A DNA stretch of 64,000 nt from Erythrophleum ivorense (lineage: Eukaryota > Streptophyta > Magnoliopsida > Fabales > Fabaceae): positions 248,001 to 312,000 of the forward strand of contig JAIUCV010000655.1 of the NCBI GenBank assembly GCA_026724425.1, read 5' to 3'. The notes under the pieces are model-generated. The model searched no databases and was not told where the DNA came from. It was given only the letters and a program-made list of their open reading frames with translations. Shown piece after piece: positions 12,393 to 24,505 of the stretch (position 1 is the stretch's first letter; every line of letters begins with the position of its first letter). The position numbers and the translations under genes were made by a program.

Positions 12393-14439
12393 GCGTGGTT
12401 GATCATTGCTATTGATTATAAATACTTTATTGATATCAGTATTGAGAAGTAATGCTGCAGTTATATAGTATTAAAGAAAGAAAAATGTGATAAATGTTGT
12501 CATTCTAAATGCCTTTCTAATCCTTGAACAATGTGGTTTCACGAATAATAAGTGTTTTTTACCCCTCCCCTTTTTCTTCAAAATTTGGAGTTTAAACTCT
12601 AGTTGAATTGTAGAAGTGAGTATCAATGTTACAAATAGTGGGCTAGACACGCAAAAGGATATGTGCCTGGAAACAATATGAAGAGACATCCAGCAAACTG
12701 ATACTCTGACAGTCCCACTATAGAACCATCGGTCAGAAATAGAAAGAAACCACAATGCTTTTGTAAAGGCAATAAATTGATTTTTTCTTAATGTCTTTTG
12801 TGCATATAATATGTGAGTATATGGTGACTCTTTACCTTGACTATATCTTGTGGTTGGATTTTGACTGTATTGTGTGATATACTTATATCTTTTTTATTGT
12901 TTTAAAATTTATCTATCGGCAATTTGCATCCACAAATCCAACTCTAACGATTGTAAGGAACTCTTAGAAAAACTCTTCATCTACTACTAAAAACAAGAGG
13001 TTTAGCAAAGGTTGTTGCCACCTCCTTCAGATCCCGCTGGATTCTTGGTGTGTGAAGACTTGAGGGATTCACATCTGATGTCAAAACTTCCAGATTCCAC
13101 ACGATGGCTTCATTAGATCTTGGACATGCTGCTTATGTGCTTTGGTCCATGAGTCATGATTGTAAAGGAATTTTGCTACTATTACCTGGAAATATGTGTT
13201 TCTAACAATAAAAATTTATTTTACACAAATCTCAAAATAATTAACAATAAAAAAATCCAGCCTCTCAAAAATTCAAGCTTTCTATAACATTGCCCATGTC
13301 AAAGTCCAGATAGGATGGGAAGGCTATCTTGGGGTTAGAGACTGGGGAGGCGATGGAGTGAAGTCATGCATTCTTTTGTAATTCTTTTTATATCTATGTT
13401 CCTCTTCAAAAGCAAAAAAATGCTTCTGGATGCTGGAATTTATTTAAACCATTTCTGTTCTTGCAGTCAATCCATGCCTTGCTGATATAGTTGCAAGGAA
13501 TTCAATATGATTTGGATTTTGATTGAATCAAGAGAGCCAGATTTAATTTTCTAGCTACAATGGTGAGTACATAGATGAGCTTTGGTTATGGAAATATATA
13601 TATGCCCTATAAACGCTCTTTATATGATTCTTTTGGGTGTACTTGATGGAAGTTATAAATGCGATACAATAAAGAGGAATGAAAATTGACAATGCTTAAA
13701 CACATACACCTTTGATTCTTTCACTTCTATCTCACCATTTTTATTTTATTCTAACAACCACAAGGTTCAACCATAACGTGATCAAATATGTGTCATATCG
13801 AAGCAACAACTGCCGCCAGAAAACCTCAATCCATTAGAATTCAGAAAAAATACATGGTATCAAAATTTATGTGCTTCTTTCGAGATGCGCCTGCTTCAAA
13901 ATAGTTGAGATGGGTGAAGGAACTCGGGATGAAGGAAAAAAAAAAAAAAAGGACTGACAGAGCTGAATTACAACGCTACTTCCACAAAAGCTACCATAAC
14001 ATGTGTTTATATACATATGGAGGAAAGTTACTACTACCATATTCCATATTTTAAAATTTGGTGATGCATGTATTGCCAGCTCGTCTGGTTGACTATCCAG
14101 ACTCCAGAGAGCAGAGAGCTTGGACCACCCAACGCAGCCACCAACCAGCAGATAGGCGTGGATTTACTCGTAAATTTAATTATCAGAATTTGGACTTCCT
14201 GCCAAATTAGTTATGGGGAATTCGAATGAATTGGACTCTTTCAACGGTGTGTTTCAAATTTTACAAGTCGTAGATTTGACCCCTTCCCACTTGTCGTGGC
14301 CAAATGAAGTTTTTTTTTTATTATTATTTATTTTACAAATACCGTTCTCATACATTGCTTTGGTTTTACTACTAAATTGTGCTCTCTTGCCTGTTTTTAA
14401 TCCTACGCATGGGAGTGAGCTTCATTGGTAATCTGTTTT

Positions 14440-14610
14440 AACCGCAAAGTTAAATATAAAAATAAAAATAAAAAAATAATTTTATAGCTAAAAAGTATTT
14501 ATAATATCTTTATTTTTAATAATTCAATAATAATTATAAAGATAAAATTAAAATTTCACCAAATTTTCACATTCCTTTGATTTTCCCTTGGCTTCCCAAA
14601 CATGCCGTAA
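14440..14610. repeat. AT-rich MITE-like copy, related to 17055-17255
   Basis: Both copies run from a GTTAAATATAAAAATA-like start through a TAATATCTTTA segment to an end of the CCAAACATGCC or CCAAACATACC type. That ending is frequent in plant MITEs. No target duplication was identified, so the boundaries are approximate. Confidence 0.4.
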
Positions 14611-16150
14611 TGGTTCGTAGCGAGGGTTGAGGATGTTAATGGGGGTTCAAGACTAAATAATTGTAAGAGGTATTCCTTCCGCTTCTTCGTCTTCTTTACT
14701 GGGCATAGGATGTCGTATCTGTCCACATTCAATGTTGCGATTGAATTGAAGAGAATATAGTGTTGACGTTTAGGGAAGAGAGTTGTGTCATGTGTTCCAT
14801 CTAATAAATAATTAAATTAAATTTAAATAAAATAAACTGGTTTAGTAAGAAGGGTTAACTATAATATTAGACAGCTGCCAGCTGGAGTGTGGTTTCGAAA
14901 CGCGCAAACACCACCTAGCGAGGCATAGTGGGTCCCACTCCTACACTCTTCAACGGGTTTCGTCCAAGTTTGGTAACCCTCCCCCTTTCCCAGTTTCTCT
15001 TCTCTCTATCTAATCTCTATTGCTGACGCCGTTTGCGTCCTTCATTATTCTTCCAATACCATTATGATTTTTAAATTAAAAGATTTATATGTTCAAGAAT
15101 TTTATGAAATGAAACTTATGATAGTACCATATATACACACACACACACACACAATATATGTGACTGTTATCGAGCCGTTGACCAATTTAAAAATAATGAA
15201 ATATTTGAGTGAGGAATTCATATTTTCAAAATTTAAATTTTGTAAAATATGAAATTTATAAAATATTTTAAAATGAAAAAATAAGGTAACACAAGAAATA
15301 AAAGTATGTATGAGTTTTACTTTTTTATATATTTTTCTCTTACTCTAAAGTCTAAATATATTTTACAATTTTATATTTTAAAAGATCTAAATCCTATATT
15401 TTCAACTACATATTTGCTGAATTTTATTAGACGAAAGGTTGCTGTAGACTCGTGAGCAATATTCAATTATTATCCAAGAAAGAAATTGTGTTAAATTGGG
15501 CCTTAAAAAATTGTTCAGTTTAATTTCTTACTTTCTTTAATTTGTGAATTTTTAATTTATCTCTAGTATTTAAAAAAATTATATATAATTTCTTATATTT
15601 TTGTTATTAAACTCTTCACTTAAAACATAATAATTATAATAAATTTTAGAAATAAGCGTATAATTTTTGTAACTTACTATTACATAATTAAATTTTTTTA
15701 GATATTTCATACATATGTTATAATTTTATTAAAAAGTATAATCATAAACATATAAAAATTTTATATAAATTTAGTCTAAATAAAATCTCTCGAATGATTC
15801 TTTTTTTAATGCGAAGACCAATAAAATCACTTCCAAATAAATGAATGAATAAAATTTACATCAACGCATGGAAGCAAAAAGGAAAACAAATAAAACAAAG
15901 GAAAGAAATAAAAAAAATAGTAGGATACATGTGGTGGCGGCGTTAAGTGGGGAGCTTTGTTTGAGGCTTAATTTACTTATAATAACAACTAATTTTTCTT
16001 TTTTAGTAGAAAAAGCAAATGCCATCCTGAAGACGTGAAAAGAACATATACTTTTTTTTGGGGGGGGGGGGGGAGGTTGGGTTGGGGAAACGTGGCATCC
16101 TATTAAAAATTTGATGATGCATAAAGGAATCTGATAGCATTTGTAACGTT

Positions 16151-16281
16151 CCAAACAGCATATTGGGTAAACGGAAGCTGGAATAGTGACATAACCACTC
16201 CAGAGTCCAGACAGACTTTGCCAAACAGCATATTAGGTAGGGGAAGCTCAAATAATGATTAGCCACTCCAAACAGTCTTTG
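16151..16281. repeat. imperfect tandem duplication, unit about 60-70 bp
   Basis: Unit 1 (16151-16220) and unit 2 (16221-about 16281) both begin CCAAACAGCATATT, share GAAGCT and CCACTCCA, and end ACTTTG or TCTTTG. The copies have diverged by substitutions and small gaps. Confidence 0.7.
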
Positions 16282-17054
16282 CCAAAATGAGAGTTCAACT
16301 TGGAAGCGAATGCGAAAGAGAAAACGTGTTTCAGTTTGCGGAATCTTGGAGCAGAAAAATGCTGACTCCCTTCACCTCCCCCTCTCCCTTTCTGCATGCT
16401 GTCTCTCCTTTGCTTTTGTTTTTAAAAAAATTTCTTTTCTCCTTCAAATGAAATTACAAATATGCACGCGTTTCCATGCAAAACTATGGCCTGGCCACTG
16501 GTGTTTTGAATTTCTCTCTTTTCGTTTCCACGTAAGATGAATACAATCATTATTATTATCATTAGATATTATATATATATATATATATATATAAATTCAT
16601 AGAAACCACACTGTAAATAACTTGTTTGCTGTACAATTTTCATATTAGGTTACATGCACTATCAAATCTCTTTTTTTTTTAATTTTTTCCACATTTTTAC
16701 TCTTAATTTCTCACTTTTATTTTTAATTTCAATCAAAATCATATTGCAAAATGCAAGAGGTGCATTCTAATTTTCATATATTTGGGTAAAGAATAAGAGT
16801 AAATTACACAATTCTTTTATTAAAGTATTATTTTTTTAAAGTTTGATTAAATTATATATGTTTTTTATCTTATATTTTTTATTTTAAAAATTATAAATGG
16901 CTTTGTCAATAGAATTAATTTTTTTATATAATATGCTATTATTTCAAAATAAAAATATTTAATTGTTATTATATCAAAAATAAAATCACAATATCATATT
17001 AAATCATAAAACCTTATTTTAATTAGAATCATAACATTGATTCGTTTAGAATGT

Positions 17055-17255
17055 AAAAAGTTAAGTATAAAAATAGAAATAAAAAAAATATAATTTTAGG
17101 GAAAAAAATTATCTTAATATCTTTACCTTTAATAATTAAAAAGTAATTAAATAATAATATTAAATAATAATTAAAAAATGGTTATAAAGACAAAATGGAT
17201 ATTTTATCCAATTTTCTAATTCCTTCTCACTTTCCCACCTCATACCAAACATACC
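17055..17255. repeat. AT-rich MITE-like copy, related to 14440-14610
   Basis: This is the second member of the pair, ending ACCAAACATACC. It is longer than the first copy because of extra AATAATTAA-type repeats in its middle. Boundaries are approximate. Confidence 0.4.
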
Positions 17256-19046
17256 TCTAATGCTATATTAATGATAAAATCACAGTTTATATTATATACA
17301 AAATAATTTCTTTGACAAAATAAATAAAAAATTGTGTAATATATATTAAAATGCGAAAAGGTTAGGTATAACTTTTGAAGTAGAAAGAATATCAAATAGA
17401 ATTTTATCAAATCTTCAAAAAAGTTGGCATAATTCATTATATTTTTAATTACCACTTTACTTGTTTAGAACCATTTTCAAATAAAATACTGTGTTTGTCT
17501 AAAATAATGTTGTGCAATCATTTTAGGCAAAGTAATAGTTATCCACTTATGTTTTGATTTCAGTTTAATTTATTTACCATTAATTTTAAAGGTGTCGTTG
17601 TGTTGTTTACTCTTCAACATTATTCAATTTTTTTAATGTAAGTTGCCATTGGAGAAATTTATTATTTACTACAAATTTTAAATGGATAGCTGGATCTGAT
17701 CCACAAAATTTAAATACCATATAAATTTTTATAAAAACTTCATACAATTTTAGCATCTTCCTAAAACAGAGGAACCCAATATTAAAAATTTTAATTTTAT
17801 GTTTTAGCAAAGAATAAATATTAAAGGTCAGATATAACAAATTTTCACCATAGATTCAAACAGCTTAGTTTTTACCTCGTCAACGCCACCAGAACCACAA
17901 AAATGAGATCTACCTACCCCCAAATTTTTATTTTTATTTTTATTTGACTTTGTTCTTTTGCCCATTTCCTTTTTCGTTCCTTCTTTGGCCTTGATCTGAC
18001 TTGTATCAATGAATTTAGTTTTTTTTTCTTCTTTCTTCTTGTTTTTTTTTTTTAAAATTAATGCGAAGCCTCGCTGTATCCGGCGACGTAAGATTCTTTC
18101 ACATCCCGTTCGCAGCAACCTTGACGGTTTCGTATCCACCAACAAAGAGCCGTTTTCTCCTAGCGGAAGCTAACTACTCCACAAAAAGACGAGGGTGGCT
18201 TAACCCAAATGCTAAGCAATGCATGGAAATGGTCAAGACAAAAGTCAAATTGGCTCAATATATTAAATTCAAGGAGGAAAAACAAATAAATACATTAAAT
18301 TCAAGGAGGAAAAATAAATAAATAAAGACAATCCATTAAGCCAATGCCTTAATGCTCTACACGATCTCTTCTTTTCGTGAAAATATTCAAAAAATAATTT
18401 TACAGCTTCAAATACTTGTTCTATGATATTTGCACTTATTAATATCATTTTTAATTATATAAAATTTTATATTATTTTATATGTATTTAATCTCTTTAAT
18501 TTTTGGAATAAAAATAAAAAAATTTTAAAAATATAAATATAAATCATGATCCAAAAAAATTAAAATGCTTGTAAAAAAGATAATGGGATTTCTATTTTTT
18601 TTTTTTGTTATCTTTAAAATCTACAAAGACTGTAACTTATTTTTTACTTAAAAAATTTAAAATTAATTTTAAAAATATTAAATTACAATTTAATACATAT
18701 TAAGTAAGTAATAAATATAAATCTAATAGTCATAATAAACCAATGCAAAAACCAAAAACAAAAGCATAATCCCAAAAGGGTAAAATTTAAAATAAAAGGG
18801 TAATAAAAGGGTAATACAGAAATGAGGCGCTTCACTGGATGGCATACATGTAAATAAGTAGTAGTTGAGTGTCGTTGTTGAGACCGGGGCCTTTTAAACT
18901 TCCGAGTGGTTCACCAGGTCATTGCTCTCTTCTTTAGGAAAACTCAAAATCACACACACAAAACAAGATTCAGCAAAAACCAGAAGAAACCACGCATCAG
19001 CTCCTCTGATAATCCAATCCAGAAACATAACTTCCTCTTCTCAACG

Positions 19047-19421
19047 ATGGCGAACCCTCATTCCGTAGCTTTCCTTGTGATTTGTTCCATCATGTTGGTG
19101 ATCAGTTCATCGGCTGTCGTCGACGCCGGAGGCGACCGCCACCACCACCACCACCATCACGACCTGGGGCTGGGTTTGGTTCGCACCAAATCAAGCTGTG
19201 AGGGTTCAATCGCAGAGTGCCTGGGTGGACACGAGTTTGACTTGGACTCGGAGATCAATCGTCGCATCTTAGCCACGAGCCAGTACATCAGCTACGGAGC
19301 GTTGCAGAGGAACACCGTGCCTTGCTCTCGCCGCGGCGCCTCCTACTACAATTGCCGACCTGGAGCTCAGGCAAACCCTTACAATCGTGGCTGCAGCGCC
19401 ATTACAAGGTGCAGGAGCTAG
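19047..19421 (+). CDS. RALF22: RALF peptide hormone precursor (RALF22/23/33 type)
   Basis: The 124-residue precursor is that of a rapid alkalinization factor, a secreted cysteine-rich peptide that signals through FERONIA-family receptor kinases. Residues 1 to about 26 form a hydrophobic signal peptide. The propeptide has the conserved CEGSIAEC pair (Cys51, Cys58) and the dibasic subtilase (S1P-type) site RRIL at 72-75, so the mature peptide begins at Ala76. The receptor-binding YISY motif is at 80-83. The four cysteines of the two disulfides are at 93, 103, 116 and 122. The frame is open upstream to an ATG at 18906, but the signal peptide begins only at the ATG at 19047, so I chose that start. 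One oddity is a run of seven histidines at 32-38, just after the signal peptide. Position in the gene order points to the At3g05490 (RALFL22) orthologue. Confidence 0.93.
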   Translation: MANPHSVAFLVICSIMLVISSSAVVDAGGDRHHHHHHHDLGLGLVRTKSSCEGSIAECLGGHEFDLDSEINRRILATSQYISYGALQRNTVPCSRRGASYYNCRPGAQANPYNRGCSAITRCRS

Positions 19422-22400
19422 AATTTTCATGCTATAGAATTCTCCTCCTGTATTTATTTACTGTTTATTTTTAAATGGATTTGATTGTTATACCCCCGCG
19501 AGAATATGCAGAGATTGATTTGAATATTGATGGACTTGTCGGTCACCACTGTGGTGATTGATAAATATAGTGTTATAGTATTATTATCTGCGTTTTGGAC
19601 GTTTCAGTAAAAAAAGAAAAGAAAATAATAATAATGGTAATAATAGTAATAATTCTCTTAACGGCCTATTTTTCCACTGACTCTGCCAGTCTGTCGGTTT
19701 CTGGGACAGGGAGGGCAGCGGCAGTGTCCTCCTATTGGTGATTGTGATCAGCCACCCATTAAAGATTTCGGTTTGAGCAATTTTTTGAATTTGGACTACT
19801 GCGCGCATCATCTGATTTTTTGCTTTTTGGCGACACCTTTTTTATCGTTGAATTTTTAGTAGCAAAAATTTCTCAATGATTTTAGCATTTATCTTTTTTT
19901 TTCTTCCCTTAAAACATTTTGTGTTCCATATTATTGTTAGTATCTTCTTCCTTATAATTCATTGTGTTTTTGGCAAATTTTGTTAATGGGGTTTGCTTTA
20001 CATGCTAGCCTAAAGCATGATGCTTTTTGCTTTACATACTAGACTAAGCGTTAAAAATGGTATTATGGGTTCCGTTGGACATAGGAAATCTTAATCTCGA
20101 ATTTGTCTACGTTCTTCCTCTTTCTTTTCTCTATAAAGAGGAGAAAAGAGAAAGCTTTTTTGACGGATATGAGAAGAAAGTTTAAGAAAGAAGCGATTGA
20201 ATCATTGAAGTAATAAATTGTTGGTAGGAATAAAGTGATATTAATCATTCTTACCAAATTAAAAAGGGAGATTAATCGTAAGAAAACAGGGAGGCGTTTG
20301 GGCGTAAAATGTACGAGTGAATTGATTAATGGGAAATGAAAGGCAAGTTGCCGGCAAGAAGAGTAGTTAGAGTTATTAATCACACACCTTTCTATGTTTT
20401 TTAGTTGTTAATGATGGGTTCCATGACCAAATTAAAGCTAAGAGTGGTCCCATTACCAAACCACAAGTTTTAGCAAAAAGGCCCCACTAACCAACTTAAT
20501 ATATTTTTCAAAAATATGAAGAACGTAGTAAGGTTTTCATTCGCTTTCTAATCAGTCATCATCAGTGGTTGAGATTCTGTGGATACTGAGATGGGGGGAC
20601 CATGGTGAGGCCCTAAAATTGTTACGTGGAAGGCCATGATTCGGCAGATTTTATTATTATTACCCTCGTTGCATGATTGTCCTTTGCCCTTTGGTCATCA
20701 TATATAATTACGCAATCGGAAGTAGCAATGTAATTCTGTTATTGGGTTTCGCATGTTTGGAAGGTTAAGTATACTTAGCATGGCCTAAACCTTTTTTTAA
20801 GAAAAGGTAGAGACCCAGCTATAAGCAACGGTTAGATTACGCCATAACAAAAAAGAGCAGCACTAGACTGGTTGGTAAGATATTTTTATTGGACACATGC
20901 TTGTATTAATAATAGATGGAAAAAAAAAAAAGCCAGCAACGATAACCACAATGGTTCTATTTGCATGTGCATCCACTTTCTTTGGAAGTGCAACCCATTA
21001 GCTATTAGTAGAGGTGAACGTCTCGAATCATCAACTTGTCCCGATATTTTTTGGATGGGAAATTTGGCATTCAAAACCCATTGAAAATTCAGTGAAGAAC
21101 CCGAAAAAATTGGTTTGGCCAAAGAGGAATTGGCGTAAACCCGGTTAAAAATGGCTATAAAAAAAAAACGTAGGTCGGATATAGATATTAAAATTATTCC
21201 TATAATCCATCAGAATAAAACTAAAAGGAAAAAAACTTGTTTGAGTACAATTTTGTATCTGATCATCAACATTAATTAGACATCACCAACAAGCATTAGA
21301 GTGGATTCTTCAAATAATTTTAAAAAATAGAGAAGAGGATTTAACATCGCCAACAAGCGTTATTGGAGTGTAAGTCTCTTTCTGCCTGTGTCTCTAATAT
21401 TTAATGTAAGTGGCATAGTTAACCTGTCATTTCCTTATATATTGTAGTCACCAGTCAGTAATATTAACTGGAGTATATGTATATGTATATGCAATGCAAG
21501 TTATCTAACAAGTGGCAACAACCAAATTCTGCTGAAAACTGATAGAAGAAGAAAGATGAAGAACTCATATGGTTGTAATTATAGAAGTTGGGCAGGTCCG
21601 GAGGATGGTGTGGATTTGTAAAACTACACCCGAACACGCCCGTTTAAACCAACCAAATCTGAATCACATTATATAGGTCAGATTTTGTTGAGTTTATTAG
21701 GTTATGCTCATCCTTATCCTAACTATAGAAAGCACTCTTATTAAAATTAGATTAGAATCACTTGAACTGATAAAAAATTAGTGAACCCGTTATTGAATTG
21801 ATTAAGTTAACTTATAAAACCCCCTTGTTAAAAAATCAGTTAAAAATTAACCTAATTAATAAAAAAATTGATAAAATTGTTCAAAATCAGAATTGTTTAA
21901 AATTCAATTGATTTTGAATTTTTGTTTAAAAAATCCTTTTTTATTTCATCTTTGACACATTTAAAAAGTTAAAAATATAAAATAGTAAAAGAAAAAAAAA
22001 GATTGAAACAAAGAGAAATTTAAATAAAAGAGAATGTATGAGAAACAAAAAACATATACTTGATTATTTTTTGTAGTTATTCTCCGTAATGTTCTAGTTC
22101 GTAGCAGTATCTTTTTTATATTAAAGTTTGGCTAAATTTATTTTTTTCTTTTTATTAATATTTAAATTTTATAATTAGTTATATTTAAAATTTTATTAAT
22201 ATTTATTTGTTATATTATAATTTTAATACATAAAATTTTAATATATATATATATATATATATATTTAATTATTATCTATTTAGTCATGATTTAATCACAG
22301 TCAAATTAATAAATTATGAACCAATGCTTATACCAAATTAATAATTAATCCAATTTAAAAAATATTGATAGAAAGTTAGCACTTCATTTGAATAACAGTT

Positions 22401-23103
22401 TGGAAAATTTTGTGGATATGTTTGATAGTATAATATCATCAATTCTTATATTGAAAATTTTGATAAACATTTAAAAAATTACACCTAAATATATTTTTAT
22501 CCCGTGGTTGAACACAAACAAGAAGGGAAGGTGACGTTCAGAATCAGGCAAGCGTTTAAGCAGCGCATAACAAGTGAAATTTGAGTAGGGACAAATTCAT
22601 GCTCCAGTTTTTTGGGGTCAATTATTAAAAGTCCTGCTTGTCTCTGGGACTGGGAAATAATGCTCCATGAATGTCGATGAATACTGAACCTCTATCGGTT
22701 TAGGGGAAGGATTGGGTTTAGCCCAATTCTGGAGCCCATTGCATCTAGCAGTCATCTCTCTGCTTCTGGTGGACTTATTCTCAAATGGGCCATAACCTTA
22801 TTAACTTAAACCGTAAAACTAGATTAGCACTAATTGATAGGTCTAGCTTCGATTGATTTGTAGTGGACCAGATCGATTTGAAATTTTGAATCAATTTTGA
22901 GACCTATCAATAACTTAAGCCCTAAGCATTGGCAACCGAAGAAAAAACCCCATGAGCAGTCAATAACTTAACGTTGACGGTTTGTTGCCCAAAGGAAGCA
23001 ATGGAACACTTCGCATTCACACCACAGCCGTTCGTTCGCACCGCGGTGTTTGCCAACTCCTTCTAGAAGCTTCTTTTCGTCGTTCCTCTATTTTCTCCCC
23101 TGC
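19422..23103. other. intergenic DNA
   Basis: No gene is supported. AT-rich stretches dominate 21.8-22.5 kb, including an (AT)n run at about 22239-22264. Just before the next gene the DNA becomes more balanced in base composition, as expected for a promoter region. Confidence 0.55.
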
Positions 23104-23110
23104 TATATAT
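23104..23110 (+). promoter_or_regulatory. candidate TATA box of the REF/LDAP gene
   Basis: TATATAT lies 117-123 bases upstream of the ATG at 23227. This fits a leader of about 90 bases that is rich in C, T and A. Identification is by position only. Confidence 0.45.
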
Positions 23111-23226
23111 GCCATTTTCCCACCCCCCTCGATTCAATCCTCCAAATTTTAATAATAAAAAAAAAACTCCAAATATTCCCCTTTCTCTCCTTTCGGAAAT
23201 CTTCGGATCAAAACTCTTCTGCGATC

Positions 23227-24505
23227 ATGGCCGAAGGAAGTCCCCAATCCCAGCAGCATCTGGTACGCTTGGCTCTATGCTTCCAATTTTCCCCCTTAAT
23301 TTCTCATATGCATTCAATCATTGAACCCTTGTTTTGTGTAGTTTGGGGCTTTGATTTTCCTCTTCAATCTTTTTTTCTTTTGGGTTATCTAATGAACCTT
23401 TCTGAATTTTCTTATCCAACCACCATACAGATTGTGGATAATCCTTTTATTCAAAGAACTGCTGTGAATAATTTAAGGCTCTGTTGAGCGATTTTTTTTT
23501 TCTTTGAATTTCCTTCCAATTGCAAGTCAATTAGGGTTTACTTGATTTTGCACGTGATAATTTATTTTGATCTCAAACAAATTGAATTTATACAGTTTCT
23601 TGAATCTGTTGATAGGTTACCGACGTAGAGGAATCAAGGCTCAAGTACCTGGAATTCGTGCAAGTGGCTACCATTCACGCCCTTATGCGATTCTCCATCC
23701 TCTATGCCTACGCCAAGGAACATTCGGGCCCTCTCAAGCCCGGCGTTGAGACCGTAGAGGAAACCGTAAAAAGCGTGGTTGGACCTGTATACGATAAATT
23801 TCACGACGTTCCAGTCGAAGTCCTTAAATTCGTTGATCGCAAGGTCAGTTTTACGTTGAGGCATTTAACGAAAGGAGAGACTGACGAAGAGTTTGTCCGT
23901 GCTTGTTATCATATTCTGCTAAAGTGAAAATTTTTTAATCAAAATTATGTGATTAGATTTTTTAAACGAATTTCTTTAGATATTACGTTTTGATTGTAAA
24001 TCAAAATCCTTTGCCTGCTGATCAAAACTCTCAGATTTTAAGTTGTGCGTGGTCACATCTGTAGGTGGACGAATCCGTGATTGAGTTGGACCGCCATGTG
24101 CCTTCCAACATTAAGAAGGTATCGACCCAAGCCTTCACGGCAGCTCAAAAGGCTCCGGAGGCGGCTCGAACCATAGTTTCTGAAGTTAGGCGATCTGGCG
24201 TGGTCGATACTGCCTCGGGTTTGGCTAAGTCGGTTTACTCCATGTACGAACCTACAGCCAAGGGGCTGTATGCAAAGTATGAGCCAAAGGCTGAGCAGTG
24301 TGCAGTTTCCGCATGGCAGAAGCTGAACAAGCTGCCATTGTTCCCTCAAGTTGCTAATGCTGTTCTGCCAACGGCAGCCTATTGTACGGAGAAGTACAAC
24401 CAGACTGTTGTTTCCACCGCTCAGAAGGGTTATAGAGTTTCGGCGTACCTGCCGTTGGTGCCTACAGAGAAGATTGCAAGGATTTTCGGTGAAATCAAAG
24501 CATAA
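23227..24505 (+). CDS. LDAP3: REF/SRPP-family lipid-droplet-associated protein
   Basis: Three exons (23227-23262, 23616-23843, 24065-24505) join in phase 0 to give 234 residues. All introns are GT-AG. The product belongs to the rubber elongation factor/small rubber particle protein family. In plants that do not make rubber, these proteins coat cytosolic lipid droplets and help drought and stress tolerance. The REF domain fills almost the whole protein, from the VEESRLKYLEFVQVA segment in exon 2 through the YEPTAKGLY and KYEPKAEQ repeats to KLPLFPQVA in exon 3. There is no signal peptide or clear membrane segment, which fits binding through amphipathic helices. The length is close to that of Arabidopsis LDAPs. 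The first exon encodes only 12 residues, and its ATG is the only one in a sensible leader position. The gene order (next to RALF22) supports At3g05500/LDAP3 orthology. Confidence 0.92.

Larger units (their letters stand above)
12393..19046. other. intergenic DNA with repeats and microsatellites
   Basis: No gene is supported over 6.6 kb. Visible structure includes a (CA)n run at about 15131-15152, a G13 run near 16060, an (AT)n run near 16570-16592 and the imperfect tandem duplication at 16151-16281. Two related AT-rich MITE-like copies lie near 14440-14610 and 17055-17255. A small tandem duplication near 18262-18318 repeats the phrase TTAAATTCAAGGAGG. Confidence 0.55.

Noticed and set aside
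18906..19046. RALF start at the upstream ATG (171 residues)
   Set aside because: The extra 47 residues are basic and polar and would bury the signal peptide. The ATG at 19047 puts the hydrophobic segment at the N terminus, as the family requires.
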